Source: Enterobacter kobei | GTDB taxonomy: Bacteria; Pseudomonadota; Gammaproteobacteria; Enterobacterales; Enterobacteriaceae | Assembly (NCBI RefSeq): GCF_018323985.1 | Contig: NZ_AP024590.1 | Coordinates: 1,984,001 to 2,048,000 of the forward strand | Length of the DNA stretch: 64,000 nucleotides | Direction: 5' to 3' | Part shown: piece by piece, positions 42,903-51,360 of the stretch | Numbering within the stretch: position 1 is the first letter of the stretch | Layout: the number at the start of each line of letters is the position of its first letter | Notes under the pieces: generated by a model | Database searches by the model: none | Told to the model about the DNA's origin: nothing | Seen by the model: the letters and a program-made list of their open reading frames with translations, nothing else | Made by a program: the position numbers and the translations under genes

Positions 42903-43400
42903 ATGACCAAAGCAGATTTCTATGCGGATTTAAACCGCGATTTTCAGGCATTAATGACAGGTGAAAGCAGTTTCTTAGCCACCCTCGCCAATACCAGCGC
43001 GCTGCTTTTTGAGCGCCTGGACGGGGTTAACTGGGCAGGGTTCTATCTGCTTGAAGGTGAGACGCTGGTATTAGGGCCGTTCCAGGGCAAAATCGCCTGT
43101 GTGCGAATTCCCGTGGGGCGCGGGGTGTGTGGCACCGCGGTGGCGCAAAATCGTGTGCAGCGCGTGGATGATGTTCATGCGTTCGATGGTCACATCGCCT
43201 GCGATTCCGCCAGTAATGCTGAAATTGTGCTGCCGGTGGTGGTGAATAATCAGATTATCGGTGTGCTCGATATCGACAGTACCGTCTTTTCCCGCTTTAC
43301 TGCTGAGGACGAAGAGGGCCTGCGCCAGCTGGTTTCGCAGCTTGAAACCATACTGGCGGCGACCGACTACAGTAAATTCTTTGCGACCGTCGCAGGATAA
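42903..43400 (+). CDS. msrC: Free methionine-(R)-sulfoxide reductase
   Basis: 165-aa GAF-domain enzyme that reduces free methionine-R-sulfoxide using thioredoxin. The three conserved Cys are Cys66, Cys76 and Cys100 (IACVRIPVGRGVCGTAVA and GHIACDSASN). The SEIVLP-like NAEIVLPVVVNNQIIGVLDIDS segment is typical. Length equals E. coli MsrC. It is divergent from letA and lies upstream of proQ. Confidence 0.96.
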   Translation: MTKADFYADLNRDFQALMTGESSFLATLANTSALLFERLDGVNWAGFYLLEGETLVLGPFQGKIACVRIPVGRGVCGTAVAQNRVQRVDDVHAFDGHIACDSASNAEIVLPVVVNNQIIGVLDIDSTVFSRFTAEDEEGLRQLVSQLETILAATDYSKFFATVAG

Positions 43401-43428
43401 TCAACGGATAACGTAGCATTTACTGATA

Positions 43429-43446
43429 GCGTCATTATAATGACGC
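43429..43446. repeat. Perfect 18-bp palindrome between msrC and proQ
   Basis: GCGTCATTATAATGACGC is self-complementary and lies 52 bases before the proQ start. No T-run follows. It could be a hairpin at the msrC end, an operator, or part of the proQ leader. Confidence 0.6.
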
Positions 43447-43497
43447 CTGTTCATGCCTGCGGCTAGTTGGCTACGTCCGTTGTAATCAGGAAATTTC

Positions 43498-44193
43498 ATG
43501 GAAAATCAACCTAAGTTGAACAGTAGTAAAGAAGTTATCGCATTTTTGGCCGAACGTTTTCCGCTCTGTTTCAGTGCAGAAGGCGAAGCGCGCCCCCTGA
43601 AAATTGGTATTTTTCAGGATTTAGTCGAGCGTGTTGATGGTGAGATGAACCTCAGCAAAACTCAGCTTCGCTCAGCACTGCGTCTTTACACCTCCAGCTG
43701 GCGCTACCTGTACGGTATCAAAGCGGGTGCAGCGCGTGTCGATCTCGACGGCAACCCTTGCGGTGTGCTTGACGAGCAGCACGTAGAGCACGCCCGTAAG
43801 CAGCTGGAAGAAGCCAAAGCCCGTGTGCAGGCACAACGTGCCGAGCAGCAGGCGAAAAAACGCGAGGCTGCTGCCGCTTCCGGTAATCCGGAAGAAAACG
43901 CACCGCGTCGTGAACGTAAACCGCGCCCGGCGACGCCACGTCGCACTGAAGGCGGTGAGCGTAAACCGCGTGCCGATAAGCCAGCAGCTAAGCCACAACG
44001 CGCACCGCGTGAAGAGCCACAGCATACGCCAGTATCAGATATCACTGCGCTGAGTGTGGGTCAGAACCTCAAGGTGAAAGCGGGCAACAATGCCATGGAC
44101 GCCACCGTAACGGAAATCACCAAAGATGGCGTTCGTGTGCAGCTGACTTCTGGTATGTCAATGATTGTACGCGCAGAACACTTGTTGTTCTGA
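43498..44193 (+). CDS. proQ: RNA chaperone ProQ
   Basis: 231-aa FinO-domain RNA-binding protein that binds structured small RNAs and mRNA 3' ends. N-terminal FinO domain about 1-120 (SSKEVIAFLAERFPLCF, VDGEMNLSKTQLRSALRLYT, SWRYLYGIKAGAARVDLDG), Arg/Lys/Pro-rich linker about 121-180, and C-terminal Tudor-like domain (VGQNLKVKAGNNAMDATVTE). prc follows 19 bases later, so proQ and prc are probably co-transcribed, as in E. coli. Confidence 0.97.
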   Translation: MENQPKLNSSKEVIAFLAERFPLCFSAEGEARPLKIGIFQDLVERVDGEMNLSKTQLRSALRLYTSSWRYLYGIKAGAARVDLDGNPCGVLDEQHVEHARKQLEEAKARVQAQRAEQQAKKREAAAASGNPEENAPRRERKPRPATPRRTEGGERKPRADKPAAKPQRAPREEPQHTPVSDITALSVGQNLKVKAGNNAMDATVTEITKDGVRVQLTSGMSMIVRAEHLLF

Positions 44194-44212
44194 AACGGAG
44201 GCCAGGCCTGGC

Positions 44213-46261
44213 ATGAACACTTTGTTTAAGCGCACCGCGTTGGCTGGCCTGCTCCTGATTACAGGGCAGGCTTTCGCCGTCGAAGATATTACGCGTGCTG
44301 ATCAAATTCCGGTGCTAAAGGAAGAGACGCAGCATGCAACGGTCAGTGAGCGCGTGACTTCGCGTTTCACCCGTTCCCATTACCGTCAGTTCGATCTGGA
44401 TCAGGCTTTTTCCGCCAAAATCTTTGATCGTTATCTGAATCTGCTCGATTACAGCCATAACGTACTGTTAGCCAGCGATGTCGCCCAGTTTGCGCAAAAG
44501 AAAGGCGTGATCGGCGATGAGTTACGCACCGGCAAACTGGACGTTTTCTACGATCTCTACAATCTGGCGCAGAAGCGTCGCTTTGAGCGTTATCAGTACG
44601 CGCTGAAGGTGCTGGAACGTCCAATGGACTTTACCGGCAATGACAGCTTTAACGTCGATCGCAGCAAAGCGCCATGGCCGAAAGACGAAGCCGAGCTGAA
44701 TGCCCTGTGGGACGGCAAGGTTAAGTTTGACGAGCTGAGCCTTAAGCTCACTGGTAAAAACGAAAAAGAGATCCGCGAAACCCTGACGCGTCGCTATAAA
44801 TTTGCGATCCGCCGTCTGGTGCAGACCAACAGTGAAGATGTTTTCTCACTGGCGATGACCGCGTTCGCGCATGAAATCGATCCGCACACCAATTATCTCT
44901 CGCCGCGTAACACCGAACAGTTCAACACGGAAATGAGCCTCTCGCTTGAGGGGATTGGTGCCGTGCTGCAAATGGACGATGACTACACCGTTATTAATTC
45001 AATGGTGGCAGGCGGTCCGGCGGCGAAAAGCAAGGCCATCACCGTTGGCGATCGTATCGTTGGCGTCGGTCAGACCGGGCAAAACATGGTGGACGTGATC
45101 GGCTGGCGTCTGGATGATGTTGTGGCGCTGATCAAAGGGCCGAAGGGTAGCAAAGTGCGTCTGGAGATCCTGCCGGCAGGCAAGGGGACCAAAACGCGCA
45201 TTGTTACGCTGACCCGCGAACGCATCCGCCTTGAAGATCGCGCCGTGAAAATGTCCGTCAAAACCGTTGGCAAAGAAAAAGTCGGCGTGCTGGATATTCC
45301 GGGCTTCTACGTTGGCCTGACGGATGACGTCAAGGTGCAGCTCCAGAAGCTGGAAAAACAGAATGTCAGCAGCGTGATCATCGATCTGCGTACCAACGGC
45401 GGCGGCGCGCTCACCGAAGCGGTATCGCTCTCTGGTCTGTTTATCCCGTCCGGCCCGATGGTGCAGGTGCGTGATAACAACGGCAAAGTGCGTGAAGACA
45501 GCGATAACGACGGCATTGTCTACTACAAAGGCCCGCTGGTGGTGCTGGTTGACCGCTTCAGCGCCTCGGCATCGGAGATTTTCGCCGCTGCCATGCAGGA
45601 CTATGGTCGTGCACTGATTGTCGGTGAACCGACCTTCGGTAAAGGGACCGTGCAGCAGTATCGCTCGCTGAACCGTATTTACGATCAGATGTTGCGTCCG
45701 GAGTGGCCAGCGCTGGGCTCGGTGCAGTACACCATCCAGAAATTCTACCGCGTGAACGGCGGCAGTACGCAGCGTAAAGGCGTAACGCCGGACATCATCA
45801 TGCCTACAGGCAATGAAGAGACCGAAACCGGAGAGAAGTTCGAGGATAACGCTCTGCCGTGGGACAGCATCAACGCTGCGACCTTCGTGAAGTATGGCGA
45901 TTTAACGCCATACGGCCAGCCGTTGCTGAAAGAGCACAACGAGCGTATCGCGAAAGATCCTGAGTTCCAGTACATCATGAAGGACATCGCCCGTTTCAAC
46001 GCCATGAAAGAGAAACGGGATATCGTGTCGCTCAATGAGGCACAGCGCGAGAAAGAGAACGCTGAAGATGACGCCATTCGTCTGGCGCGTCTGAACGATC
46101 GCTTCAAGCGCGAAGGTAAGCCACTGCTCAAGAAGCTGGATGACCTGCCGAAAGATTACAAGGAACCGGATCCGTATCTGGATGAAACGGTGCATATCGC
46201 CCTCGATCTTGCTCATCTCACTAAAGATCAACCGGCGGCGAAGCCCGCTCCTGCAAAATAA
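44213..46261 (+). CDS. prc: Tail-specific periplasmic protease Prc
   Basis: 682-aa S41 protease that trims PBP3 and degrades murein hydrolases such as MepS with the help of NlpI. ATG 44213 begins a signal peptide (MNTLFKRTALAGLLLITGQAFA) and gives the E. coli length. A PDZ domain covers about 240-325 (GIGAVLQMDDDYTVINSMVAGGPA). The catalytic Ser is in DRFSASASEIFAAAMQDYG and the Lys in EPTFGKGTVQQYRSL. The terminator lies just after the stop. Confidence 0.97.
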   Translation: MNTLFKRTALAGLLLITGQAFAVEDITRADQIPVLKEETQHATVSERVTSRFTRSHYRQFDLDQAFSAKIFDRYLNLLDYSHNVLLASDVAQFAQKKGVIGDELRTGKLDVFYDLYNLAQKRRFERYQYALKVLERPMDFTGNDSFNVDRSKAPWPKDEAELNALWDGKVKFDELSLKLTGKNEKEIRETLTRRYKFAIRRLVQTNSEDVFSLAMTAFAHEIDPHTNYLSPRNTEQFNTEMSLSLEGIGAVLQMDDDYTVINSMVAGGPAAKSKAITVGDRIVGVGQTGQNMVDVIGWRLDDVVALIKGPKGSKVRLEILPAGKGTKTRIVTLTRERIRLEDRAVKMSVKTVGKEKVGVLDIPGFYVGLTDDVKVQLQKLEKQNVSSVIIDLRTNGGGALTEAVSLSGLFIPSGPMVQVRDNNGKVREDSDNDGIVYYKGPLVVLVDRFSASASEIFAAAMQDYGRALIVGEPTFGKGTVQQYRSLNRIYDQMLRPEWPALGSVQYTIQKFYRVNGGSTQRKGVTPDIIMPTGNEETETGEKFEDNALPWDSINAATFVKYGDLTPYGQPLLKEHNERIAKDPEFQYIMKDIARFNAMKEKRDIVSLNEAQREKENAEDDAIRLARLNDRFKREGKPLLKKLDDLPKDYKEPDPYLDETVHIALDLAHLTKDQPAAKPAPAK

Positions 46262-46263
46262 AA

Positions 46264-46298
46264 AACGACAGGCACAAGAAATTGTGCCTGTTTTTTTT
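46264..46298 (+). terminator. Terminator after prc
   Basis: ACAGGCACAA and TTGTGCCTGT pair around a GAAA tetraloop and are followed by eight T residues. A textbook Rho-independent terminator. Confidence 0.93.
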
Positions 46299-46376
46299 AA
46301 CAAACGCGTATTCACGTCAGCATTGCCTTTCTCAATGTAAAGTTGTGTCTTTCTGGTGACTTACGAAGCCTGGATC

Positions 46377-46402
46377 CTTGAAAATGCCGCGTATACCCAT
46401 AC
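46377..46402 (+). promoter_or_regulatory. Sigma-32 promoter of htpX
   Basis: CTTGAA at 46377-46382, 13 bases, then CCCATAC at 46396-46402, matches the heat-shock promoter pattern CTTGAA-N13-CCCAT. It lies 53 bases upstream of htpX, a known heat-shock gene. Confidence 0.75.
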
Positions 46403-46454
46403 GATGTGGGTAATCGCATAGTGCGTTTTGTTAAACTGGGGTTAAAAGAAAATT

Positions 46455-47336
46455 ATGATGCGGATCGCGCTTTTCCTGCTGACCAACCTGGCCGTGATGG
46501 TGGTTTTCGGGCTGGTGCTCAGCCTGACAGGCATTCAGTCCAGCAGTATTCAGGGTTTGTTAATCATGGCGCTGCTTTTCGGTTTTGGCGGATCCATCAT
46601 TTCGCTGATGATGTCGAAATGGATGGCGCTGAAATCCGTGGGTGGGGAAGTCATTGAGCAGCCGCGTAACGATATGGAACGCTGGCTGATGCAGACTGTC
46701 GAGCAGCAATCCCGCCAGGCCGGGATCGCCATGCCACAGGTCGCTATATATCACGCACCGGATATTAACGCTTTTGCTACTGGTGCCAGCCGTAATGCCT
46801 CGCTGGTGGCGGTGAGCACCGGCCTTTTACAGAACATGAGCCGCGACGAAGCGGAAGCCGTTATCGCGCACGAAATCAGTCACGTGGCGAACGGCGACAT
46901 GGTGACCATGACGCTGGTGCAGGGTGTGGTGAACACCTTTGTGATCTTCATTTCCCGTATTCTGGCACAACTGGCGGCGGGCTTCCTTGGCGGTAACCGC
47001 GAAGAGGGGGAAGAGAGCAATGGCAACCCGATGATCTATTTTGTGGTGGCGATGGTGCTGGAGCTGGTGTTCGGTATTCTGGCCAGCATCATTACCATGT
47101 GGTTCTCGCGTCATCGTGAATTCCATGCCGATGCTGGTTCTGCCCGTCTGGTAGGGCGTGAGAAAATGATCGCGGCGCTGCAACGTCTGAAAACCAGCTA
47201 TGAGCCGCAGGAAGCCAGCACCATGATGGCCTTCTGCATTAACGGTAAATCTAAATCGCTCAGCGAGCTGTTTATGACGCACCCGCCGCTGGATAAACGT
47301 ATCGAAGCGCTGCGTAGCGGCGCTTACCTGAAATAA
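46455..47336 (+). CDS. htpX: Inner-membrane metalloprotease HtpX
   Basis: 293-aa M48 zinc protease for quality control of membrane proteins. Zinc motif HEISH at His139-Glu140-His143, third ligand Glu in the later SRHREFHADAGSARLVG block. Hydrophobic segments are at the N-terminus (two), and around residues 155-215 (two). It is preceded by a sigma-32 promoter; in E. coli it is also Cpx-controlled. The gene ends at a strong terminator. Confidence 0.97.
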   Translation: MMRIALFLLTNLAVMVVFGLVLSLTGIQSSSIQGLLIMALLFGFGGSIISLMMSKWMALKSVGGEVIEQPRNDMERWLMQTVEQQSRQAGIAMPQVAIYHAPDINAFATGASRNASLVAVSTGLLQNMSRDEAEAVIAHEISHVANGDMVTMTLVQGVVNTFVIFISRILAQLAAGFLGGNREEGEESNGNPMIYFVVAMVLELVFGILASIITMWFSRHREFHADAGSARLVGREKMIAALQRLKTSYEPQEASTMMAFCINGKSKSLSELFMTHPPLDKRIEALRSGAYLK

Positions 47337-47355
47337 GCTATCAGGTCATACCGCA

Positions 47356-47381
47356 AGCGCGCCACCCGGCGCGCTTTTTTT
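47356..47381 (+). terminator. Terminator after htpX
   Basis: AGCGCGCC and GGCGCGCT pair around a 4-base loop and are followed by six or seven T residues. Confidence 0.9.
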
Positions 47382-47519
47382 ATGCCGTCAGGCAGGATAT
47401 TCGGTTTTATGTCGCAGATTTGTAAAGAACATGCGAAACGCGCATTGCGGGCAGCCGCCCACGAATTTATAATAAAAACCGGTTCTAATTTTTATAAAAC
47501 ACTGGCGATGAGGTGATTA

Positions 47520-48311
47520 ATGGCAATCGCAGATTTGGATAAGCAGCCAGATTCTGTCTCTTCAGTTCTGAAGGTTTTTGGCATCCTGCAGGCGCTCGGC
47601 GAAGAGCGTGAAATTGGTATTACCGAACTGTCGCAGCGGGTCATGATGTCAAAAAGCACTGTTTATCGCTTTTTGCAGACCATGAAATCGCTGGGTTATG
47701 TGGCGCAGGAAGGGGAGTCAGAAAAGTATTCGCTGACGCTGAAGCTGTTTGAACTGGGCGCACGGGCGCTACAGAATGTGGATCTGATCCGCAGCGCAGA
47801 TATTCAGATGCGTGAATTGTCCCGTCTGACCAAAGAGACAATCCACTTGGGCGCGCTGGATGAAGACAGCATTGTCTACATCCACAAAATCGATTCCATG
47901 TACAACCTGCGCATGTATTCACGCATTGGCCGTCGCAATCCGTTGTACAGCACCGCGATTGGTAAAGTGCTGCTGGCATGGCGCGATCGTGACGAAGTGA
48001 AGCAGATCCTGGAAGGCGTGGAGTATAAACGCAGTACCGATCGCACCATCACTTCGACCGAGGATCTGCTGCCGATGCTGGATATCGTGCGTGAGCAGGG
48101 GTATGGCGAAGATAATGAAGAACAGGAAGAAGGCCTGCGCTGCATCGGCGTACCGGTATTTGACCGTTTTGGCGTGGTAATTGCCGGGCTGAGTATTTCC
48201 TTCCCGACGTTGCGTTTCTCTGAAGAGCATCTGCACGAATACGTTGCGATGCTGCACACTGCCGCACGTAAAATCTCCGAACAGATGGGTTATAACGACT
48301 ACCCGTTCTGA
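47520..48311 (+). CDS. kdgR: IclR-family regulator KdgR
   Basis: 263-aa IclR-type repressor of pectin/hexuronate-breakdown genes, released by 2-keto-3-deoxygluconate. N-terminal winged helix (SVLKVFGILQALGEEREIGI, TELSQRVMMSKSTVYRFLQT) and C-terminal IclR effector domain (IHLGALDEDSIVYIHKIDS, YSTAIGKVLLAW, GLRCIGVPVFDRFGVVIAGLS). Its effector is close to the KDPG made by edd; eda in this window removes the phosphorylated form. Confidence 0.95.
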   Translation: MAIADLDKQPDSVSSVLKVFGILQALGEEREIGITELSQRVMMSKSTVYRFLQTMKSLGYVAQEGESEKYSLTLKLFELGARALQNVDLIRSADIQMRELSRLTKETIHLGALDEDSIVYIHKIDSMYNLRMYSRIGRRNPLYSTAIGKVLLAWRDRDEVKQILEGVEYKRSTDRTITSTEDLLPMLDIVREQGYGEDNEEQEEGLRCIGVPVFDRFGVVIAGLSISFPTLRFSEEHLHEYVAMLHTAARKISEQMGYNDYPF

Positions 48312-48321
48312 AGAAAGATCG

Positions 48322-48350
48322 TTGCCCGGTAGCCTGTGCTGGCCGGGCAA
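48322..48350. terminator. Hairpin between convergent kdgR and yobH
   Basis: TTGCCCGG and CCGGGCAA pair across a 13-base loop in the 43-bp gap between the two stops. There is no clear T-run; it may be a REP half serving both ends. Confidence 0.5.
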
Positions 48351-48354
48351 GCGC

Positions 48355-48588
48355 TTAATCAATCACGGTGTTGCTTTTACGCAGTACCGGGCAATTCGTA
48401 AAACCAATAATTCCGCTGTCGCTATGAATATACTGCGCAGTGCTGAAACCCTGAGCCGTCAGATAGCGACACTGTAAACCCAGCCCGGCGGCGTTTTCTT
48501 TGCTGCCTACCAGCACGCCGTATCCACTCAGCAACACGCCAATCCACAGCAGGGCGATGATCATAATTACGCGAACGGTCATGCGCAT
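48355..48588 (-). CDS. yobH: Small membrane protein YobH
   Basis: 77-aa protein matching E. coli YobH: one N-terminal hydrophobic segment (VIMIIALLWIGVLLSGYGVLV), then KENAAGLGLQCRYLTAQG and a C-terminal NCPVLRKSN. ATG 48588 has AAAGGAG upstream and is chosen over an upstream in-frame start. Likely exported or membrane-anchored with two Cys. Function unknown. It is divergent from mgrB. Confidence 0.88.
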   Translation of the reverse strand: MRMTVRVIMIIALLWIGVLLSGYGVLVGSKENAAGLGLQCRYLTAQGFSTAQYIHSDSGIIGFTNCPVLRKSNTVID

Positions 48589-48745
48589 ATAAACTCCTTT
48601 TATTCTCGTATGCGCAAAATCCTGGCGGTTTTTACGCAATGAAACAAGTCACGCATTCCTAAAAACGCCGGATAGCGCTACAGTTACCCGCGGTTTAATA
48701 AACGCGTGATAACCTTTGGGATAAGGTATTAAGTCGGAGAGTGTA

Positions 48746-48889
48746 GTGAGAAAATTTCGGTGGCTTATCGTGATCGCCGCGCTGGTTGCCTGCCTGTTGC
48801 TGTGGACCCAGATGCTTAACGTGATGTGCGATCAGGATGTGCAGTTTTTCAGCGGCATCTGCGTTATCAATAAATTTATTCCCTGGTGA
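48746..48889 (+). CDS. mgrB: PhoQ inhibitor MgrB
   Basis: 47-aa single-span inner-membrane peptide that inhibits the sensor kinase PhoQ in a feedback loop. Start is GTG 48746 (read MRKFRWLIVIAALVACLLLW), preceded by GGAGAG. The periplasmic part holds the two conserved Cys (Cys28 and Cys39 in MCDQDVQFFSGICVINKFIPW, joined here only for reference by position), needed for its disulfide. Only one PhoP half-site (GGTTTA, 48692-48697) was seen upstream. Intact here; loss of mgrB gives polymyxin resistance in relatives. Confidence 0.93.
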   Translation: MRKFRWLIVIAALVACLLLWTQMLNVMCDQDVQFFSGICVINKFIPW

Positions 48890-48963
48890 CAGCATTTTTT
48901 CAGTGAATGATTTCCTTCCTTAATGCCAGTGGTAAGATAGCGCGTTAACATTGAGGTGGTGAA

Positions 48964-49248
48964 ATGAACGAAGTACTGAATTCGGGCGCGTTGAATCTTG
49001 CGTCTCTTGTCGTATCGCTGGTGGTGCTGGTCGCAGGGCTTATCCTGTGGTTTTTCGTTAATCGTCTGAGCTCACGCACCAGTGAGCAGATCGAACTGCT
49101 TGAAGCGCTGCTCGATCAGCAAAAGCGGCAAACCGCGTTGCTCCGCCGTTTGTGCGAAGCGAATGAACCTGAAAAAGACGAACCGGAAAAAGCGGTCAAT
49201 GTTCAGGCCGATGGTGACGATTTTATTCGTCTGGTCGCCGAGCGCTGA
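48964..49248 (+). CDS. yebO: Small membrane protein YebO
   Basis: 94-aa protein matching E. coli YebO. N-terminal membrane segment (LASLVVSLVVLVAGLILWFF) followed by a charged coiled-coil-like part (SEQIELLEALLDQQKRQTAL) and an acidic tail ending DFIRLVAER. Function unknown. It follows mgrB and precedes the metallo-beta-lactamase-fold gene by 20 bases, so the latter two may be co-transcribed. Confidence 0.9.
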   Translation: MNEVLNSGALNLASLVVSLVVLVAGLILWFFVNRLSSRTSEQIELLEALLDQQKRQTALLRRLCEANEPEKDEPEKAVNVQADGDDFIRLVAER

Positions 49249-49268
49249 TCGTCAGGGGAGGGTGCGGT

Positions 49269-50273
49269 ATGGTCTGGAAAAACCCCTGGTATAATCCTGC
49301 TCTGCCGCATCACACCCCTGATGGCTTTCGTAATCTGTCCGAAACCGAACACCAACCAGGGGACGTGGAACGCTGGCGTAAAGCACGCCGCGCCGCCGGA
49401 TTGCCGTTAGCGCCACAGGGTGGCTATGCCGCCTTTATCGACAACTGGTGGCAGCGCGCCACGATTTCCGGTGAAGACGATCGCGTCTGGTGGCTTGGTC
49501 ATACCAGTATGCTGTTACGACTCGACGGCGCTTTTCTGCTGATCGACCCGGTATTTTCACAACGTGCCTCGCCGGTAAGCTTCAGCGGACCGCAGCGTAA
49601 AACGCCGCCGTCGCTGAGCGTCAACGAGTTACCCGCCCTTGATGCCATTCTGATCTCCCACAACCATTATGATCACCTTGATAAACGCACGCTTCGCGCG
49701 CTGGTAAAGCGTTTTCCAGACGTCACGCTGTTTGTCCCGCTCGGTCTGGGTGACTGGTGCCGCCGTCGCGGAGTGCGCCACGTGGTGGAACTTGACTGGT
49801 GGGAGCAACGCACCATTAAAGGCCTGACCCTGAGTGCAGTCCCTGCGCAGCACTGGAGTATGCGCACCCTGTGGGATCGTAATCGCTCATTATGGTGTGG
49901 CTGGGTGGTCGCCTCCCCGACGCAGCGCTTCTGGTTTACTGGCGATACAGGATTTACGCCAACGCTGGCTGAAATACCTGACCGCCTCGGTCCCTTCGAT
50001 ATGGTGGCGCTGCCGGCAGGGGCTTATGCACCCCGCTGGTTCATGGCGTCGCATCATATGGATCCGCAACAGGCGATGCAGCTCTGGAAGCTGGCCGGTG
50101 AACCACTGGCTTTCCCGGTGCACTGGGGTGTTTTTGAACTGGCGGATGAATCGCTTGATGAGCCAGTTCGTGAACTACGCCACGAATTAAACGACGCGGG
50201 AGCACAGCGTGATAACTTTCGCATCCTGAAAATTGGTCAGTATTTATCCTTCCCTGTGAAAATATCTTCATAA
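49269..50273 (+). CDS. Metallo-beta-lactamase-fold hydrolase
   Basis: 334-aa soluble protein of the MBL superfamily (lactamase_B_2 / NAPE-PLD-like). The first metal motif HNHYDH (ILISHNHYDHLDKRTL, near residue 135) is intact, with later ligands in VPAQHWS and FTGDTGFTP, and a C-terminal PVHWGVFELADE His. No signal peptide. NAPE-PLD-like bacterial members are often linked to phospholipid-type phosphodiesters or to nucleotide-like substrates, but the substrate here is unknown. ATG 49269 has GGGGAGGG upstream. I do not know it from the same place in E. coli K-12. Confidence 0.85.
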   Translation: MVWKNPWYNPALPHHTPDGFRNLSETEHQPGDVERWRKARRAAGLPLAPQGGYAAFIDNWWQRATISGEDDRVWWLGHTSMLLRLDGAFLLIDPVFSQRASPVSFSGPQRKTPPSLSVNELPALDAILISHNHYDHLDKRTLRALVKRFPDVTLFVPLGLGDWCRRRGVRHVVELDWWEQRTIKGLTLSAVPAQHWSMRTLWDRNRSLWCGWVVASPTQRFWFTGDTGFTPTLAEIPDRLGPFDMVALPAGAYAPRWFMASHHMDPQQAMQLWKLAGEPLAFPVHWGVFELADESLDEPVRELRHELNDAGAQRDNFRILKIGQYLSFPVKISS

Positions 50274-50781
50274 GCTTTTACTTATTATCACTATAGCCAT
50301 ATCAAATTATTATTTTTTGCGTTGCCGAAACGTTTTTATTGCTTTAACAAAAGGCAATGTCATTAAAATTTCATTATTTTGGTGCAGGATTGACATTATT
50401 TGTGCAAGTTTTATTCATTCTTTCAGGACCTTTGTATAACCAGGTATAATTAGGTTTAAAAGTGAGATTTTTGTTAAATGTATAAACCAGAAGAAAAAGA
50501 TATAACGATATATCTTATATTATATCAATTGCTTACCCTCGCCTGGATCAATTGAACATAATAAGCTATGGTTCTAAAGTCGTGGATTTTGCAGCGCGAA
50601 CCGCTCGCACTAAGCCTCTTAAATGCGGGGCAGACGTGCAAGCTTACGCCTTCTGGCATAGCGGTTGTTTGCGCAATTGCAGAAATTGTGCGACGGATCC
50701 AGACATGTTTAAAAATGGCTTGCCATAATTCATGTTGTATGTGATAACACATTGTGAGTCGAACGAGGTACAGTTCTGTTT
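50274..50781. other. 508-bp AT-rich intergenic region before yobF-cspC
   Basis: No convincing gene. It holds a candidate promoter for yobF-cspC (TTGCCA at 50720-50725, 16 bases, TGATAA) and another TTGACA near 50390. A 25-codon frame at 50478-50555 (MYKPEEKDITIYLILYQLL and six more residues) has no clear ribosome site. A minus-strand open frame at 50525-50752 overlaps the promoter and is probably chance. Confidence 0.5.
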
Positions 50782-50913
50782 ATGTGTGGCATTTTCAGTA
50801 AAGAAGTCCTGAGTAAACACGTTGTCGTTGAATACCGCTTCTCTGCCGAACCTTATATTAGTGCCTCAAGCAGTAATGTCTCAGTTTTATCTCAAGTAAT
50901 GCCTGCGGGCTAA
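50782..50913 (+). CDS. yobF: Small protein YobF
   Basis: 43-aa protein: MCGIFSKEVLSKHVVVEYRF, then SAEPYISASSSNVSVLSQVM and PAG. The first 36 residues match E. coli YobF, a small stress-linked protein encoded just upstream of cspC. The C-terminus differs from the LCLRAKKTI-type end I recall for E. coli: the DNA for that end (GCCTGCGGGCTAAGAAAAC) is present but in another frame, so a small indel has shortened the protein. cspC follows 25 bases later. Confidence 0.8.
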   Translation: MCGIFSKEVLSKHVVVEYRFSAEPYISASSSNVSVLSQVMPAG

Positions 50914-50938
50914 GAAAACACTCTAAGGAATTTTGCAA

Positions 50939-51148
50939 ATGGCAAAGATTAAAGGTCAAGTTAAGTGGTTCAACGAATCTAAAGGTTTTGGTTTCATTAC
51001 TCCTGCTGACGGCAGCAAAGATGTGTTCGTACACTTCTCTGCAATCCAGGGTAACGGCTTCAAAACGCTGGCTGAAGGCCAGAACGTTGAGTTCGAAATT
51101 CAGGATGGCCAGAAAGGCCCGGCAGCAGTTAACGTTACCGCTATCTGA
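50939..51148 (+). CDS. cspC: Cold-shock-family protein CspC
   Basis: 69-aa cold-shock-domain protein, made at normal temperature, that binds single-stranded RNA and affects stability of rpoS and other mRNAs. RNA-binding motifs RNP1 (KGFGFITP) and RNP2 (VFVHFSAI) are intact. ATG 50939 ([19 protein letters not shown]) has AAGGAA upstream; an in-frame start two codons earlier is not used in relatives. It ends in a terminator. Confidence 0.97.
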
Positions 51149-51193
51149 TTTCTGCCACCGACTTGAGCGCCTCAGGCGCGTCAATGTCAGCAT

Positions 51194-51220
51194 AAAGCCT
51201 CGCCCGGTGCGGGGCTTTTT
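51194..51220 (+). terminator. Terminator after cspC
   Basis: AAAGCCTCGC and GCGGGGCTTT pair around a 5-base loop and run into TTTTT. Confidence 0.9.
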
Positions 51221-51360
51221 AATGTCTTCATTTCAAAGTGTTACATCCTGCCTGTTCATTATTCTTTTGTAGCAAACCTATACCATTGTTAGCACTGTTT
51301 TTTCCCTTTCAGCGCCTGTTTCCCGTTAAATCAGCGGGTTAATTCATTACAGGAGCCACG

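Noticed and set aside
48660..48745. PhoP box upstream of mgrB
   Set aside because: Only one half-site (GGTTTA) is visible at 48692; the second half does not match, so no operator is listed even though PhoP control is expected.
50525..50752. 75-codon minus-strand open frame in the yobF upstream region
   Set aside because: Overlaps the likely yobF-cspC promoter, has no convincing ribosome site and no recognisable product.
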